DNA of 39,291 bases from Phycisphaerae bacterium (GTDB taxonomy: Bacteria > Planctomycetota > Phycisphaerae > UBA1845 > JAFGLZ01): the NCBI GenBank assembly GCA_016927755.1, contig JAFGLZ010000074.1:1-39291 (forward strand). Direction: 5' to 3'. Below the pieces are notes generated by a model. It saw nothing but the letters and a program-made list of their open reading frames with translations, was not told the origin of the DNA and searched no databases. The number at the start of each line of letters is the position of its first letter. Position 1 is the first letter of the stretch. The position numbers were made by a program, and so were the translations under genes. Shown one piece after another: positions 8,626 through 17,503 of this stretch.

Positions 8626-10017
8626 CTACACGAGGCTCTTGCCTCTCATATCCCCCGGCACCGGGAGTCCCATGAGCTTCAGCACCGTCGGTGCAACGTC
8701 ATACAAACTCGCGCTGTCAACCCGACCCCTGGGCGGCAAAGATGGATGGTGCAGCAGGTACATCCCGTATCGGGCGTGGTTGGCGTCGTCGGGGCCCGTG
8801 TCGTTCTCGAACGTGTAGATGCTCGGGTTGCCGACCGTCCCGACGCTCCGCCAGTTCAGGTTGCCGAACAGGACGATCAGGTCGGGCGGAACGTTGTTGA
8901 CCTTGTCGTAGACCTCTTCGGGCTTGTAGACCTTCGTTCCCATGGGCTTGCCGTTGTGGTCGACCATGGACTCGAGCCTGCCGATCAGCTCGTCGCGAAA
9001 CGCCTGGTAGTGCCTCTGCTTGACGACGCCGTTGGGCTCTCGGCCCTTGACGTTGATGAAACACCGGGCGTAGTAGCCGCCCTCGCCCCAGGCCCGCGTC
9101 TTCTTCCAGTTGATCTTCACGTCGGCGAACCGGGTCGGGCCGGTTGGCTGCTCCTCGAGAACCAGGTAGCCCTCTTGGATCAGCCAGTCGTTGAAGCACA
9201 GACCGCCATGCATGAGCTGCGCGCCGTGATCGCTGGCCCACAGAAGCGCCGTCTTGTCCAGGTCCATCGCCTCCAGCAATCCGCCGATCTCCTCGTCGAG
9301 AAGCTTGTGATAGTCGCGGATGACGTTCTCGAGCGGGTTGCCCGCCTCGTAACGATGGTGGTGCGGATCCGTGTACTGCCAGAAGCCGTGATAGAGCCGG
9401 TCCGGCCCCATCTCGACCATCCAGAAAAAGTCCCACTCCTTCGTCGTGACCAGGTGCTTGGCGAGCTTGAACCGCTCCCGCGTCATGTCGTGGATCTGCT
9501 GGACGAGCCGCTCCTTGTCGTTCGTGCGGAAGTCCTTGACGTCGAGCTGGTAGCCCGGCGCGACCCGATCGATCTCGGCCTTGAGCTCCCGCGGCCAGGT
9601 GTAGTCGCTGTCCTTGCCCGGCGTCATGAAGCTCGTGACCATGATGCCGTTCGGCGGCTTCGTGATCGGAAACGTCCCCGGCACGCCCAACACGATCACC
9701 TTCTTGCCCTGCTGGCTGAGAATGTCCCAAAGCCGCGGCTCCTTGACCGCCAGCGACGTGGCAATGCTCAGCTTGTCGTAGCTGTAGTCGGCCCGGTTCC
9801 GAAAACCGTAGATCCCCAGCGTGCCCGGATCCTTGCTGCTGGCCATGCACGACCACGCCGGCACGGTGATCGGCGGCAATGAACTCTCCAGCTTCCCAAA
9901 GGTCCCCCCGGCCATCAGACGCTTCTGCGTGGGAAGATCGTCGACGAACCGCTCGAACATCAGATGCGGATCCGCACAGTCCAAACCGATGATGGCAACC
10001 TTCTCGATCGTGCTCAT
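8626..10017 (-). CDS. Alkaline phosphatase superfamily phosphodiesterase/phosphomutase-like protein
   Basis: This 463-residue protein belongs to the alkaline phosphatase superfamily (type I phosphodiesterase/nucleotide pyrophosphatase group). The first metal aspartate is in VAIIGLDCADP (7-16), the nucleophile region is PPITVPAWSCMASSKDPGTLGIYGF with Thr51 as likely nucleophile, and ASDHGAQLMHGG carries later metal ligands. No signal peptide is seen, unlike the neighbouring sulfatases, so it is probably cytoplasmic. The ATG at 10017 follows AGAGGTAGGG and matches the start of homology. A 226-base gap separates it from the sulfatase pair downstream. The substrate is unknown; relatives act on phosphodiesters, phosphonates or lipid-linked phosphates. 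Confidence 0.85.
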   Translation of the reverse strand: MSTIEKVAIIGLDCADPHLMFERFVDDLPTQKRLMAGGTFGKLESSLPPITVPAWSCMASSKDPGTLGIYGFRNRADYSYDKLSIATSLAVKEPRLWDILSQQGKKVIVLGVPGTFPITKPPNGIMVTSFMTPGKDSDYTWPRELKAEIDRVAPGYQLDVKDFRTNDKERLVQQIHDMTRERFKLAKHLVTTKEWDFFWMVEMGPDRLYHGFWQYTDPHHHRYEAGNPLENVIRDYHKLLDEEIGGLLEAMDLDKTALLWASDHGAQLMHGGLCFNDWLIQEGYLVLEEQPTGPTRFADVKINWKKTRAWGEGGYYARCFINVKGREPNGVVKQRHYQAFRDELIGRLESMVDHNGKPMGTKVYKPEEVYDKVNNVPPDLIVLFGNLNWRSVGTVGNPSIYTFENDTGPDDANHARYGMYLLHHPSLPPRGRVDSASLYDVAPTVLKLMGLPVPGDMRGKSLV

Positions 10018-10166
10018 GCTGACCCTACCTCTTGAAAGTAGCTTCCAGGATGTCAAGTGTCGGACAGGTCCCGTCGCCCGTCGATCGCCTGCATTCTACA
10101 CCGACCCGCATCATCCGCCAGGAAATAGCGGCGACCGACTCGCTCGCCGTGGATTCCACCGAAACG

Positions 10167-11171
10167 CTAGCGCGGATAACGCTCTGCCAGGTACTCGACG
10201 GTCCGACGAATCACTCTCTGTACGACCTCATCAATAGGCTGGTTCTTGATGCTCGTGCCGGCCGCGTTCCGGTGACCGCCCCCGCCGAACTCCCGGATCA
10301 GCGGCAGCACGTCGATGTCCCCTTCGCTGCGAACGTTCAGGCGCACCGAGCCCGGTAACCCCTCGCTGAAAAGGATGGCGATGCGAGTGCCCTCCAGCGA
10401 ACGCGGCACGACCACCTGATCGTCGATGTCGGAATGCGAGCACCCGCTCGAGACGATCTCCTGATGCGTCAAGGTGCTCCAGGTCACGCTTCCATCCTCG
10501 CTCGAGCGCGTGTTGGCGTAGACCAACGCGAGAAGCTCGAACTCGTTGCGCGTCATCGAACGACAGAGATGCTGACAGACCTCGGGAATGCGCGCCCCCG
10601 CCCGACTCAGCCGCGAGGCGACCTCCAACGATCGATCCGTGGTGTTCGGCAGCGAGAAACCGCCCGTGTCGCCGTGAATCCCGGCGTACAACTGCGTCGC
10701 GATCGCCGGCGTGACCTCCCATCTCAGCTCCGTCAGAAGCTCGAAGACCAGCTCGCTCGTGCTGCTTGCCGTCGATCGAATGAAGTTCCAGTCGCCGAAT
10801 CGGGTGTTCGTGGCATGATGGTCGACGCAGACCATCGGCCGCCCCGCCAGGCCTTGCGAGCCGCAGGCGATATTCAGACGATCGGCCGCCGCCGTGTCCA
10901 ACGCGATGACGAGGTCGACGTCCTCCAGGTCCGGTGTCTCGGTGGGCGTGACGCCGGCCCAGTCGAAAAGCTGCAGCATCCGCTGTGGAACAAGGGTCCG
11001 TTGAACCGCGACGGTGGGCTCCTTCCCCTCGCCACGCAGGGCCAGCGCCAGGCCCGCCATCGAGCCGACGCAATCCGCGTCCGATCGCACGTGCCCCACG
11101 ACAAGCGACCGGCCGCTGCCCGCGATTCGTTCAGCGACTTCCTCCAGTGTGCTGTCCAAACCCCTGTTCAA
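10167..11171 (-). CDS. nrnA: DHH/DHHA1 phosphoesterase, NrnA-type
   Basis: NrnA-type enzymes degrade very short RNA fragments (nanoRNA) and dephosphorylate 3'-phosphoadenosine 5'-phosphate in the cytoplasm. The 334-residue protein has the DHH domain with SDADCVGS (motif I, about 30-37), LDTAAADR (motif II), the name-giving DHH in CVDHHATN (motif III) and a further Asp in IHGDTGGF (motif IV). The C-terminal DHHA1 domain has FGGGGHRNAAG, which binds the substrate. The start is a TTG, supported by AAGGAGG seven bases upstream and by the position of homology. Length fits the family (about 310-340). It is separated by 150 bases from the phosphodiesterase gene that follows on the same strand. Confidence 0.9.
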   Translation of the reverse strand: MNRGLDSTLEEVAERIAGSGRSLVVGHVRSDADCVGSMAGLALALRGEGKEPTVAVQRTLVPQRMLQLFDWAGVTPTETPDLEDVDLVIALDTAAADRLNIACGSQGLAGRPMVCVDHHATNTRFGDWNFIRSTASSTSELVFELLTELRWEVTPAIATQLYAGIHGDTGGFSLPNTTDRSLEVASRLSRAGARIPEVCQHLCRSMTRNEFELLALVYANTRSSEDGSVTWSTLTHQEIVSSGCSHSDIDDQVVVPRSLEGTRIAILFSEGLPGSVRLNVRSEGDIDVLPLIREFGGGGHRNAAGTSIKNQPIDEVVQRVIRRTVEYLAERYPR

Positions 11172-11328
11172 GCAGATGCCTCCTTCGACTCAGGTGAGTG
11201 GTTTGTGAGGGGTCTCATCCAACTCATCTTTGGCCCCGCCGACACCAGCGTCAAGCCGGACGATCCGCACGGCACCACGCGAAGCGCGCAAACACTCCGC
11301 CCCTCTCGATGCCACTCCCATTAGCAGG

Positions 11329-13431
11329 CTATTCAAACGTACCGTACTGGCGGGTCGGGCGCTTCTGGCCGTTGATCTTGCCCAGCACGGTCACCGTGGT
11401 GCCGCCTCTGAGCTCGCGTTCGTCGGCCGTAATAACCAGCACCTCGATCCGGTGGACCTCCCGCTGCTTCGACGTGGCCAGGATCTTGTCGCCCGTCTGA
11501 CCGTTACAGATCGGCACGCCGTTGTCCGTCCAGAGGAAATCGGCGCCGCGGGCTACCTCCTGGGAAACCAGGGCCTTGAAGCTCACGATGCACGGACTGG
11601 TCCCGATCGTGCGGTTGATCTGCACCTCGACGCGCCCCGCGCTCTTCCGGCCCAGCGGGATGCTCGGCGCAGGCAACTCGTCGTCCGAAGCGGCGTCTTC
11701 CGAGGCAACTACGGAATGGTTGTTCGAGTACCGCTTGGGCTCCCAGCCGTTGTGCTCGCGACCCTTCGTGCGCGGCGGCGGCGTGGGCTGCGACCACTCA
11801 ACCTGCCTCGGCGTCGCCTTGGCGACGCGCGGAACCGGCTTGGGCGCCACGGAAGGCCTTGGCGCCGGATTGACGGGTACCTTGGGAGGATTGCTCGCTA
11901 GCCCCGTCGGATTGGCCGTGCGACGCGTCGGGGCGGGGAACTCCTTCGACGAATCGTCCATGGCGATCCGCTTCGGTGCATCCAGGGCCTCTCTCTGAAT
12001 CGGCGCGGGAACGGGCGACGGGTTCGGCCGCTTGGTCTCATCGACCTGCGACGGCTTCACCGGAGATTCGCTCGCGCTGCTCCTTACCGGAGCGGAAGCT
12101 TTCTGCGCGTTCCCCGTTCGCGAGGGGGGAGGCGGGACAACCCGAGGAGGAGTCTCCTGCACGTTCGTGGGGGCGCTCCGGACCGGCGTTGCGGGAGCCT
12201 GCGCCGATCGAACCGCCCGGGTGGCATCAGGGTTGACGAGCCACGCATTGCGAGACTTTTCGGCCGGAGGTCGCCGCGTCGGCGTGGTCGGGGTCATCGT
12301 GGGGGGGACGGTCGGACTCGGCTTGAACGACTCGGTCCCGGAAACAAGCGCGGGTGCCTGCCGCGCGGCGATGGGCTGAGGCTCACGCACCCTCGCTCGC
12401 GTCTCGGGCCGCTCTTCTGTCGCCGAACGTCGAGTAGGCCGCCCCGTTCTCGAACTCGATTCGGTGCGCGGCGGCGCGCTGGGGGCCGACAGCTCGGTCT
12501 TGGCCAACTCCTCTTGGCCGGCTTGAGCCACGGCGATGCCCGGACGAGGCTGGGCCCGTCGGGCGTAAGACACCGCCGTGTTGAGTCTCCCGTAGGACTG
12601 CACCAGGGGCTGGAACTCGGCGGGCTTGCGCGGCCTGACACCACACTGAATCGCGAAAAGCGCCGCCGCGCTCTGCGGCGTCCGCTCATGCCCCAACCCG
12701 CCGAAAACGCCCCAACTCAGGTCCTTGAAGCGGTGTTGGCGATACCACTTGACCGCCTCGCGAGACTCCGATTGGCAGATCCCAAAGTCATTCTGCGTCC
12801 AGAAGACGCCGATCGGCATATCGATGTACAAGCGCACCCGCTTCGGATCGAGGAGGTTCGCCGAGAAGTTAGACTGACGCACCGCCAGGCAACTAAACAA
12901 GTCCGGGTGACGGTTGACCATATAGTGCGCCATGTACCCGCCCGACGACCAGCTCGTCGACAGGACGCGCCCCTTGTCCACCGGCATGTGGCCCGACACC
13001 TCCTTGATGATGGCCACCGAGCACTTCTCGTCTTCTCGCACGTACCACAGATTCGGGTCGTTGAGCGGAAACTGCATGAGCAAATCCGACGTGTTCAACT
13101 GCGGCGCGATCATGATGAAACCGTATCGATCCGATTCCTGCTGCCACTCCTGCGCCTGGGGCAAGCAGTTGTCGAACGGCTTCATGCCGTGGAAGCTGAC
13201 CACGAGGGGCCACAGCCCGTTCTGGGTCGCCGGATGCCTGGGCGGCTTGACCCCGCGATTGAGCTGAGCCATGTACTCTTCAGGCAGATAAAGCCAGTAG
13301 TGTCGCTTCGTGGTCTGCTCGCGAAGCAGCGTCAGCTTGCCCTTGCCCGGAGGCTGGGGGACCGCGCAACCCGAGCTCAGGCAGACGACAACGCCCGCCA
13401 TGAGCAGCCCCGCATGGACGAATTTCCTCAT
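11329..13431 (-). CDS. Lipoprotein with esterase/PHB-depolymerase-like domain and Pro-rich C-terminal half
   Basis: This 700-residue lipoprotein has a clear lipobox (CLSSGC, lipidated Cys22). Residues about 30-300 form an alpha/beta-hydrolase domain like the poly(3-hydroxybutyrate) depolymerase/LpqC esterases, with YWLYLP, PLVVSFHGM (oxyanion loop) and a nucleophile elbow S-W-S-S-G in RVLSTSWSSGGYMAHY. The first Gly of the usual GxSxG is Ser. About 300 residues of Pro/Ser/Thr/Arg-rich, low-complexity linker follow. The last 85 residues look like a PKD/Ig-type beta domain (INRTIGTSPCIVSFKA...). The ATG at 13431 has GAGGAA upstream. The combination suggests a surface-anchored esterase holding its catalytic domain at the membrane and displaying a distal binding module, but the substrate is unknown. 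Confidence 0.75.
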   Translation of the reverse strand: MRKFVHAGLLMAGVVVCLSSGCAVPQPPGKGKLTLLREQTTKRHYWLYLPEEYMAQLNRGVKPPRHPATQNGLWPLVVSFHGMKPFDNCLPQAQEWQQESDRYGFIMIAPQLNTSDLLMQFPLNDPNLWYVREDEKCSVAIIKEVSGHMPVDKGRVLSTSWSSGGYMAHYMVNRHPDLFSCLAVRQSNFSANLLDPKRVRLYIDMPIGVFWTQNDFGICQSESREAVKWYRQHRFKDLSWGVFGGLGHERTPQSAAALFAIQCGVRPRKPAEFQPLVQSYGRLNTAVSYARRAQPRPGIAVAQAGQEELAKTELSAPSAPPRTESSSRTGRPTRRSATEERPETRARVREPQPIAARQAPALVSGTESFKPSPTVPPTMTPTTPTRRPPAEKSRNAWLVNPDATRAVRSAQAPATPVRSAPTNVQETPPRVVPPPPSRTGNAQKASAPVRSSASESPVKPSQVDETKRPNPSPVPAPIQREALDAPKRIAMDDSSKEFPAPTRRTANPTGLASNPPKVPVNPAPRPSVAPKPVPRVAKATPRQVEWSQPTPPPRTKGREHNGWEPKRYSNNHSVVASEDAASDDELPAPSIPLGRKSAGRVEVQINRTIGTSPCIVSFKALVSQEVARGADFLWTDNGVPICNGQTGDKILATSKQREVHRIEVLVITADERELRGGTTVTVLGKINGQKRPTRQYGTFE

Positions 13432-13622
13432 CAGATTCCTCGAGACTGAACCGACCGCTAACGGAAAACAGCGCCCAACCCCGTCGCAAGCGGCCAGAAA
13501 ACGCAAACGGGCAGCCCCGCGCCGCGCGCTGCCCTCGTGGTCCAGCAGGACTCCGTTCCTCCTGATGATGCCTGACGGATTTTCGCCGGCCGTGCCCCTG
13601 GCATCAGCGGAAACCCGTAATC
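13432..13622 (-). promoter_or_regulatory. Structured 5' leader with attenuator-like hairpin
   Basis: Reading on the minus strand from the predicted start near 13622, the 190-nt leader can form a long nested stem (CTGATG with CATCAG, inside it GCC/GGC and ACGG/CCGT), then a GTCC/GGAC hairpin. Next comes a terminator-like stem GGGCAGC (13534-13528) with GCTGCCC (13515-13509) followed by GTTTGCGTTTTCT. The gene's ribosome site lies about 65 bases further on. I do not recognise a known riboswitch class. Confidence 0.45.
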
Positions 13623-13628
13623 CCGGAC

Positions 13629-13657
13629 ATTATAGCTTCCGCCCCCCGCCATACCAA
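13629..13657 (-). promoter_or_regulatory. Sigma-70-type promoter of the esterase lipoprotein
   Basis: On the minus strand TTGGTA (13657-13652), a 17-base spacer and a perfect TATAAT (13634-13629). It would start transcription near 13622, giving a 190-base leader. Confidence 0.6.
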
Positions 13658-14052
13658 CCCCCTTCCCGAACGCTCGGGAGCACAACCTGGATCGGGGTGA
13701 CGTACCGCCGCACCCCAATGCCAACTGGACAGGCGAATCGCGCAAGAGTTGCTCGTGTCCACCGCGTTCCGCACCGGTGCCCAGGCCTGGCGGGAACACC
13801 GGGGTGCGCACCGCCCCCTGGGCCCCTTGCCTGGCCTTGACTTCGTTATCGGCCCTAGAACGCTTATACCATCAATTGGATTCAACCGCGGAAGGAGAGC
13901 TTCCCAGTACTGGCAAGCCGCGCGAGTAGACTACAAGACACATCGGAGCGGTTCTGTGGCGCCAAACAACTGCCGCGCAGAATGATACTGCCCTGCGGAG
14001 CCAAGATGACGTCTCGGACTTCCCTCCCGTGCGCCCCTGGGGCGGTTCGCTC
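13658..14052. other. Gene-free stretch between glgP and the esterase gene
   Basis: About 395 bases without a supportable gene. The short open frames here lack ribosome sites and homology. The stretch lies between the 3' end of glgP and the promoter of the esterase lipoprotein, both on the minus strand. No terminator with a U-tract was found. Confidence 0.5.
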
Positions 14053-16611
14053 CTAACCCCAGAGGATCAGTCCGGCCGAATACGGCGTCGGCAGGTAAGG
14101 ATTCTTGGGCACAATCCGGACCGCATAACCATGCTGGCCGCTGGCGATGCACGGAATCGCCCCCGAGAATCGGTACGTCCCGTCCGTGGACGTCTCGCCC
14201 TGGCAGGCCATGTCCTCGGACTGCCCGGTGGTAATCTGCCCGTGTGGATCGACCGGCCCGTGGAAAAGCTCGACCGAAACCTCGTCCGCGCTGATGGGCC
14301 CGAGATGAACCCGCGCTTGCACCTCGAACGAGTCGCCGACGGCCAGTTCGCCCCCCTCGCCCGCCTGGACGCTCATGATCCGAACCTGCGACCAGCGACG
14401 CACCATGTCTTCCTTCCATTGCGCGAGCCGCTTGGCGGCCGCGAAGTCGTCCTTGGTCAGCTTGTCGTGCTGGCAGAGCGCCGAGGCGTAGTAGTTCTCC
14501 GTGTAGTCGACCAGCATCCGGTTCGTGTTGAATACCGGGGGGATGGTCCGCATGCTCGCCTTCATCCGTGCCAACCATCGCCGCGGCAGTCCGTCCGCCG
14601 TGCGATCGTAGAACAGCGGAATGATCTCCTTCTCGAGGAGATCGTACAGGCTCTCGGCCTCGACGTGGTCCTGATAAGCCTGGTCCGGATAGGTCCGTCC
14701 GTCCCCGATGGACCAGCCGTTCTCGCCGTCATAGGCTTCAGGCCACCAGCCGTCCATCGTCGAGAAGTTGATCCCGCCGTTGGGGGGCGCCTTCATGCCG
14801 CTCGTGCCGCTGGCCTCGTGCAACGGCGTCGGCGTGTTCAACCAGACGTCGACCCCCTGGACCAAATAGCGCGCGAAGTTGATGTCGTAATCCTCGATGA
14901 AGACGATCTTCCGGCGAAGTTCCGGCCGCCGCGCAATCTGGATGACCTGCTTGATCAACTCCTTGCCGAGGTTGTCATTGGGATGGGCCTTGCCCGCGAA
15001 GATGAGCTGCGCCGGACGGTCGGGGTCGGTGAGGATTCGTGTAATGCGCTCCACGTCCCTAAAGAGAAGCGTCGCCCGCTTGTAGGGCGCGAACCGACGA
15101 GCGAAGCCGATCGTGAGCGAGTCGGGATCGAGCACCTCCTCGGCGAACTTCAGCTCCGCCGGCGGCGCGCCGCGGCGCTGGTATTGCGAGCGGACCTTCT
15201 GGCGAGTGACCGCGACCAGCCGTTCGCGCCGCCGCTCATGCGTCCGCCACAGCTCAGCGTCGGGAATCTCGTCGACGCGCTCCCAGATCTTCTTGTCGAC
15301 AGGGTCGTCGGCCCAGTCCGGCCCGAGATAGCGATCGAACAACTGAGCCATGTCCAAAGACAACCATGAGCGAACGTGCACGCCGTTCGTGACCGCGCCG
15401 ATAGGAACCTCGTTCACCGGCACGCCGGGCCAGACCCTGCGCCACATGTCGCGGCTGACGCCTCCGTGAATCTCGCTCACGCCGTTGACGCCGCCTGCCA
15501 GCCGCAGCGCAAGAATGGCCATGCAGAACGGCTCGTTGTTGTTGCTGGGATCTACCCGCCCCAGGCCCATGAAGTCCTGTCGGCTGATCCCCATCTTCGA
15601 AGCGTACTGTCCGATGTAGGCGTCCACGAGGTGCGGCGCGAACGTGTCGATGCCCGCCGGTACGGGCGTGTGCGTCGTAAAGACGTTCGTGCCCGTGACC
15701 GCCTCGCGCGCCTCGCGGAAGCTCAGCCCCTTCTTCTGCATCAGCATCACGATCCGTTCGAGCGCGAGAAAGGCCGAGTGACCTTCGTTCATGTGGCAGA
15801 TCGCCGGCTGAATGCCCAGGGCGTCCAGCGCGAGAACCCCGCCGATGCCCAGCAGCACCTCTTGGCGAATCCGCATCTCACGATCGCCGCCATAGAGCTG
15901 TGCCGTGATCTGCCGATCCTCCGCGCGATTCTCGGGCACGTCGGTGTCCAGCAGGTACAACGGGACGCGACCAACCTGACACCGCCAGATCCGGGCGGTG
16001 ACGGGTCTGCCCCGCATCTCGACCTCGATGGTGACCGGGTCTCCCTGGGCGTTGCGCTCCGGCGTGATCGGAAGCTGGTGAAACTCGTGGTGCGGATAGT
16101 CCTCCAGTTGCCAACCGTCGCTGGTCAAGTACTGGTGGAAATAGCCCTGGCGATAGAGGAGCCCCACGCCGACCAACGGAAGACCGAGGTCGCTGGCGCT
16201 CTTGAGGTGATCGCCGGAAAGCACGCCGAGGCCGCCCGAGTAGATCGGCAAAGACTCGTGCAACCCGAACTCCATGCTGAAATACGCGATGATCTTGTCC
16301 GCATGGTCCTTGTAGTGCTCGTCGTACCACGTCCGCTGGCTCATATAGACGTACAGGCCGTCCAGACCCCGATCCATCTGCGCCAGGTAAGCCCGATCCT
16401 TGGCCGCCTGCTCCAGCCGGGCTTGGCTGATGACGCTCAGCAACCGCACCGGATTGTGCTCCACCTCTTCCCAAAGATCGAAATCAAGCCGCCTGAACAG
16501 GTCGAAACCGTCCGGATTCCAACACCACCACAGGTTGTACGCCAACTCGCGCAGACGAGCGATCGGCTTCGGCAGCGCCGGAACAACGGTAAAGGTGCGG
16601 ATGTTGTCCAT
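14053..16611 (-). CDS. glgP: Alpha-glucan (glycogen/starch) phosphorylase
   Basis: This 852-residue GT35 enzyme releases glucose 1-phosphate from alpha-1,4-glucans in the cytoplasm using phosphate and pyridoxal phosphate. The N-terminal DUF3417 segment (about 10-120, with LAYNLWWCWNPD) marks the bacterial short-type alpha-glucan phosphorylases. Further motifs are YFSMEFGLHESLPIYSGGLG, the CHMNEGHSAF segment, TTHTPVPAGID, RRFAPYKRATLLF and, near residue 600, EASGTSGMKAPPNGG, which contains the PLP-binding Lys. The C-terminal 110 residues form an extra beta-rich region seen in this subtype. The ATG at 16611 follows GAGGAG; two non-ATG codons just before it would only add two residues. A secreted GH13 enzyme elsewhere in the window could feed the same pathway. 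The call is firm. Confidence 0.96.
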   Translation of the reverse strand: MDNIRTFTVVPALPKPIARLRELAYNLWWCWNPDGFDLFRRLDFDLWEEVEHNPVRLLSVISQARLEQAAKDRAYLAQMDRGLDGLYVYMSQRTWYDEHYKDHADKIIAYFSMEFGLHESLPIYSGGLGVLSGDHLKSASDLGLPLVGVGLLYRQGYFHQYLTSDGWQLEDYPHHEFHQLPITPERNAQGDPVTIEVEMRGRPVTARIWRCQVGRVPLYLLDTDVPENRAEDRQITAQLYGGDREMRIRQEVLLGIGGVLALDALGIQPAICHMNEGHSAFLALERIVMLMQKKGLSFREAREAVTGTNVFTTHTPVPAGIDTFAPHLVDAYIGQYASKMGISRQDFMGLGRVDPSNNNEPFCMAILALRLAGGVNGVSEIHGGVSRDMWRRVWPGVPVNEVPIGAVTNGVHVRSWLSLDMAQLFDRYLGPDWADDPVDKKIWERVDEIPDAELWRTHERRRERLVAVTRQKVRSQYQRRGAPPAELKFAEEVLDPDSLTIGFARRFAPYKRATLLFRDVERITRILTDPDRPAQLIFAGKAHPNDNLGKELIKQVIQIARRPELRRKIVFIEDYDINFARYLVQGVDVWLNTPTPLHEASGTSGMKAPPNGGINFSTMDGWWPEAYDGENGWSIGDGRTYPDQAYQDHVEAESLYDLLEKEIIPLFYDRTADGLPRRWLARMKASMRTIPPVFNTNRMLVDYTENYYASALCQHDKLTKDDFAAAKRLAQWKEDMVRRWSQVRIMSVQAGEGGELAVGDSFEVQARVHLGPISADEVSVELFHGPVDPHGQITTGQSEDMACQGETSTDGTYRFSGAIPCIASGQHGYAVRIVPKNPYLPTPYSAGLILWG

Positions 16612-16712
16612 CACCAACTCCTCGAGAAAGCATCTCGCGGCCGAGCTGATCCCCGTCAGATCGGCCTATCCCGGCGAGATTCGGTCAAGAATGCTCCCAT
16701 GAACAGCCCGCG

Positions 16713-17480
16713 TCAAGGCCCCGCGTCTCCATCGCATTCGGGCGATTCCGACAAGGCACTGCGCACATTGCGGATGAAGGCAGCCACCTTCGCCGGATCC
16801 TTCCGCCCCGGGCTCGCCTCGACGCCGGAACTCACGTCGACCGCCCAGGGCCTGACCGCCCGAACCGCCCGTGCGACGTTGCTCGGGTTCAGGCCCCCCG
16901 CCAGTATTAGGAGGGGCCATCCATCGAGATCCCCGGCAACTCTGGCCTCGGTCACCCAACTCCAGCGGAACGTTTCGCCCGTTCCGCCTAGCTTGTCGCG
17001 GTGGTATGCATCGAGCAGCACCGCGGTCGGGCACGCCGTTCCGCACGCACGGAGAGTCTCATTCACACGGGCAGCAAAATCCTCGCTCGAGACGCGCGCC
17101 ACCAGGACCGGGTGGCGACCCGTCTCTACTAGAGATCGGATGTCTGAGGCCCCGACTTCTCCATAGAGTTGCAGCCAGAGAACTTGTGCGTGCCCAAGCA
17201 CGTCCTCCACGTCGGGGGAAAGTCGTCCCTCGGACAGCTCCACCAGCAAGACCGGCATCGGTCGCGGACGGTCTTCGCCCGTTTCCTTGGATGCGGCCAC
17301 GGCCGAGATAATCCGCCGGGCCAAATCGGCCGGCACGCGCCGGGGGCCCGAAACCATGTTGACCCCGATCGCATCGGCCCCAGCGACCAACGCCATATGG
17401 GCGTCCTCCACCGAGGTCACGCCGCAGACCTTGACCCGAACGTAAGACGGATCACCGGATTGGTTCGTTGGGGTCGCCAT
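16713..17480 (-). CDS. trpF: Phosphoribosylanthranilate isomerase
   Basis: TrpF converts N-(5'-phosphoribosyl)anthranilate to CdRP, the third committed step of tryptophan synthesis. The 255-residue product begins its TIM barrel with VRVKVCGVTSVEDA, where Cys is the catalytic base and KVCG is the family signature. It contains GADAIGVNM, a QLYGEV strand (usually QLHG) and the phosphate-binding end LAGGLNPSNVARAV with VDVSSGVE. The ATG at 17480 was chosen because the family motif begins 17 residues later; the open frame further upstream overlaps the lipoprotein gene. About 20 extra residues at the N-terminus are poorly conserved. No other trp genes are nearby, so the pathway genes are scattered. 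It follows the lipoprotein gene by 23 bases on the same strand. Confidence 0.92.
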   Translation of the reverse strand: MATPTNQSGDPSYVRVKVCGVTSVEDAHMALVAGADAIGVNMVSGPRRVPADLARRIISAVAASKETGEDRPRPMPVLLVELSEGRLSPDVEDVLGHAQVLWLQLYGEVGASDIRSLVETGRHPVLVARVSSEDFAARVNETLRACGTACPTAVLLDAYHRDKLGGTGETFRWSWVTEARVAGDLDGWPLLILAGGLNPSNVARAVRAVRPWAVDVSSGVEASPGRKDPAKVAAFIRNVRSALSESPECDGDAGP

Positions 17481-17503
17481 GATGGGCTTGGCGTCCTTGC
17501 CGT

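Noticed and set aside
5699..9882. Long plus-strand open frames opposite the sulfatases and the phosphodiesterase
   Set aside because: They are Arg/Pro/Leu-rich antisense frames typical of high-GC coding DNA, lack ribosome sites and lie opposite genes with clear catalytic motifs.
12514..13449. 311-codon plus-strand frame inside the esterase lipoprotein gene
   Set aside because: Its composition is that of an antisense frame, and the minus strand has a lipobox and hydrolase motifs.
13560..13600. Possible SRP (4.5S) RNA because of GTCAGG and AGGAGG in the leader
   Set aside because: The conserved CCGGAAGG/AGCAG core is absent and the spacing is wrong.
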